DNA of 64,000 nt, taken from positions 179,150-243,149 of the forward strand of contig CAISPO010000003.1 of the NCBI GenBank assembly GCA_903887415.1. The letters run 5' to 3'. The stretch is from an uncultured Bacteroidota bacterium (GTDB lineage Bacteria > Bacteroidota > Bacteroidia > Chitinophagales > Chitinophagaceae). The notes under the pieces are model-generated. The model was not told the DNA's origin. It saw only the letters and a list, made by a program, of their open reading frames with translations, and searched no databases. Made by a program: the position numbers and the translations under genes. Shown piece by piece: positions 62,538 to 64,000 of the stretch (position 1 is its first letter; the number at the start of each line of letters is the position of its first letter).

Positions 62538-64000
62538 CTAATCAATAATCACTTTGGCCACATAGTTACCATGAGCTGTAGCCACCGAAACAAAGTATAT
62601 ACCCGCCGATTGAGTCAAGGTAATATCGCTTGCCTGGTTGGTAACAATTGTAAACTCGTTCGTCTTTTTGCCAGTGATATTGGTAACCGTAACTACCGCC
62701 TGCTCGGTAACAGGCGATGATACCAGCAAAGTAAATATGCCCTGGTTCGGATTGGGATATATGGTAATGCCTTTACCGGCAGCGTCCACGTTCGTTACAC
62801 CCACATTTGAGATAATGGTGAGGCCAGATGTTGCCGCGCAGCCATTACCATCTGTCACGGTTACCGCATAGGCCCCGTTTATGGTAACATCATAAGTAGC
62901 ATTCGTAGCACCGCTTATCGGCGACCCGCTCAGCAGCCACTGGTAACTGGTATAAGTAACCGAGGTGCTTAGTGTGGTACCCGAAGTAATAATGACAGGC
63001 GCGGGCAACGCATTAACCATGATACCAACGCTGGTGATGCAGCCAGTGGGCAGTGTATAGGTAATATTCACTATCCCGGCAGACACACCTGTCACTATCC
63101 CTGAGCCAACTGTTGCGAACGATGTATTGCTGCTGCTCCATGTGCCGCCTGCGGAACCATCGCTTAAAGTGATCTGGGCGCCTCCTGCACATACATCGCT
63201 GCCCCCTGTTATGGACACAGGCAATGGATTGACCGTTACGACTATATAAGCAGCGCATCCAGTACTCAAAGCGTAAGTTATGGCCGATGTCCCCGTTGCA
63301 ACGCCGGTGACCTCACCGCTGCCACTGCCAATAGTTGCAATAGCACTGCTCCCGCTGCTCCATACACCACCAGAGGGAGTAACGTTCAAAGTTGTCACCA
63401 CCCCTGTGCATACACTATCCGATCCGGTTATAGCCGAAGGCGATGGATTTACGGTCACATCAGCAGTATTGATGCAACCCGTACTCAGTGTGTACGTGAT
63501 TGTTGATGTACCCGCCGTTGACCCGACAACAATACCAGTTACGGACCCAATCGTTGCATTGCTATTGCTGCTGCTCCACGCACCACCTGATGGAGTGGAA
63601 TTCAATGTAGTCGTCAACCCAACGCACACGCTCATTGTTCCTGCAATCGAAGAAGGGTTGGCATTTACGGTTACATCAGCAGTATTGATGCAGCCTGTGC
63701 TAAGGGTATAAGTTATGGTTGACGTGCCCGCCGTTGACCCGGTAACAATCCCGGTAGAAGAACCAATCATTGCGTTACTGTTACTGCTGTTCCACGTACC
63801 ACCTGATGGAGTAGAGTTCAATGTGGTCGTTAAGCCCGCACATACGGCCATTGTTCCTGCAATCGAAGAAGGGTTGGCGTTTACGGTTACATCAGCAGTA
63901 TTGATGCAGCCTGTGCTAAGGGTATAAGTTATCGTTGATGTGCCCGCCGTTGACCCGGTAACAACCCCGGTAGAAGAACCAATCATTGCGTTACTGTTAC
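62538..64000 (-). CDS. Ig-like (BIG2-type) repeat surface protein with T9SS sorting domain, N-terminus outside window
   Basis: The frame is open from the window edge down to the stop at 62538, giving the last 487 codons. It contains about five and a half BIG2-type repeats of about 72 residues (NANPSSIAGTMAVCAGLTTTLNSTPSGGTWNSSNSNAMIGSSTGIVTGSTAGTSTITYTLSTGCINTADVTV). A shorter Ig-like unit follows, then the C-terminal T9SS type A sorting domain (ITIYPNPNQGIFTLLV ... SAGIYFVSVATAHGNYVAKVIID). An internal ATG at 63986 is not the start. It belongs to the same protein type as the partial gene at the left edge, but the visible parts do not overlap, so their relation cannot be judged. Confidence 0.88.
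   Translation of the reverse strand, partial: NSNAMIGSSTGVVTGSTAGTSTITYTLSTGCINTADVTVNANPSSIAGTMAVCAGLTTTLNSTPSGGTWNSSNSNAMIGSSTGIVTGSTAGTSTITYTLSTGCINTADVTVNANPSSIAGTMSVCVGLTTTLNSTPSGGAWSSSNSNATIGSVTGIVVGSTAGTSTITYTLSTGCINTADVTVNPSPSAITGSDSVCTGVVTTLNVTPSGGVWSSGSSAIATIGSGSGEVTGVATGTSAITYALSTGCAAYIVVTVNPLPVSITGGSDVCAGGAQITLSDGSAGGTWSSSNTSFATVGSGIVTGVSAGIVNITYTLPTGCITSVGIMVNALPAPVIITSGTTLSTSVTYTSYQWLLSGSPISGATNATYDVTINGAYAVTVTDGNGCAATSGLTIISNVGVTNVDAAGKGITIYPNPNQGIFTLLVSSPVTEQAVVTVTNITGKKTNEFTIVTNQASDITLTQSAGIYFVSVATAHGNYVAKVIID
63661..64000 (-). repeat. Near-identical 216-bp tandem coding repeats
   Basis: The segment beginning gcatttacggttacatcagc at 63661 recurs at 63877 (gcgtttacgg...), 216 bp (72 codons) away, with only a few substitutions through the window edge. 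The copies are far more alike in DNA than the other repeats of the same gene, pointing to recent duplication or gene conversion. Confidence 0.75.

Noticed and set aside
63986..64000. ATG 63986 as start of the right-edge repeat protein
   Set aside because: The frame stays open to the window edge and the ATG sits within a repeat (NAMIGSSTG).

Overview
The window is chromosomal DNA from a member of the Bacteroidota, most likely a Chitinophagaceae-like organism. This is inferred from five things. Many secreted proteins end in a type IX secretion (T9SS) type A sorting domain. Promoters fit the Bacteroidota pattern TTTG / TAnnTTTG, and starts mostly lack a Shine-Dalgarno sequence. Lineage-typical families are present (IPExxxVDY, DUF2723, TPR histidine kinase plus LytTR regulator). 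ProS is of the archaeal/eukaryotic-like type. The tyrosine recombinase is of the Bacteroides kind.

Layout. 1-4.7 kb: N-terminal 1578 codons of a huge minus-strand surface protein built of about 73-residue bacterial Ig-like repeats; its C-terminus lies outside. 5-9.8 kb: ruvX, a FadL-like outer-membrane protein, a Gly/Tyr-rich secreted protein and proS. 10-15.3 kb: rpsL-rpsG with their own promoter and terminator, then a minus-strand group (SPFH protein, purA, an Asp/Lys block protein, pabB). 15.5-30.7 kb: IPExxxVDY protein, a DUF2723 membrane protein, several T9SS-sorted proteins (one apparently lacking its 5' end), guaB, a TPR protein, rocD and a methyltransferase. 30.8-42.2 kb: an OmpA/thrombospondin-3 protein downstream of an 1835-residue Ig/PKD-like adhesin, then three secreted proteins.

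42.42-50.0 kb is a 7.6 kb integrative element inserted in the 3' end of a tRNA-Gln(CUG) gene. It is bounded by the 13-bp direct repeat gtagttcgactag. It carries an integrase, an unknown protein, an excisionase-type HTH protein, a RepA-like ATPase, a CHC2 zinc-finger primase and a secreted cargo protein, but no recognisable mobilisation, conjugation or virion gene. Non-coding DNA inside it is rich in organised repeats: an iteron-like GGAAAC cluster between repA and primase, perfect inverted repeats before the HTH and repA genes, and GTGTACCC repeats near both ends. On both sides of the element the chromosome holds degenerate pieces of the same tRNA, including a three-unit 80-bp tandem array of tRNA 5' halves.

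50.4-64 kb: a GT39/ArnT-like membrane glycosyltransferase, a stand-alone fusA (42 kb from rpsL-rpsG), a LytS/LytR-type two-component pair, two large unknown secreted proteins in one operon, a toxin-antitoxin pair whose toxin is frameshifted in a six-G tract, and the C-terminal 487 codons of a second Ig-like repeat protein with a T9SS sorting domain.

The housekeeping genes are ordinary. The most distinctive part is the tRNA-Gln element with its repeats and the surrounding tRNA-derived debris. All family assignments come from reading the sequence; no database search was run.
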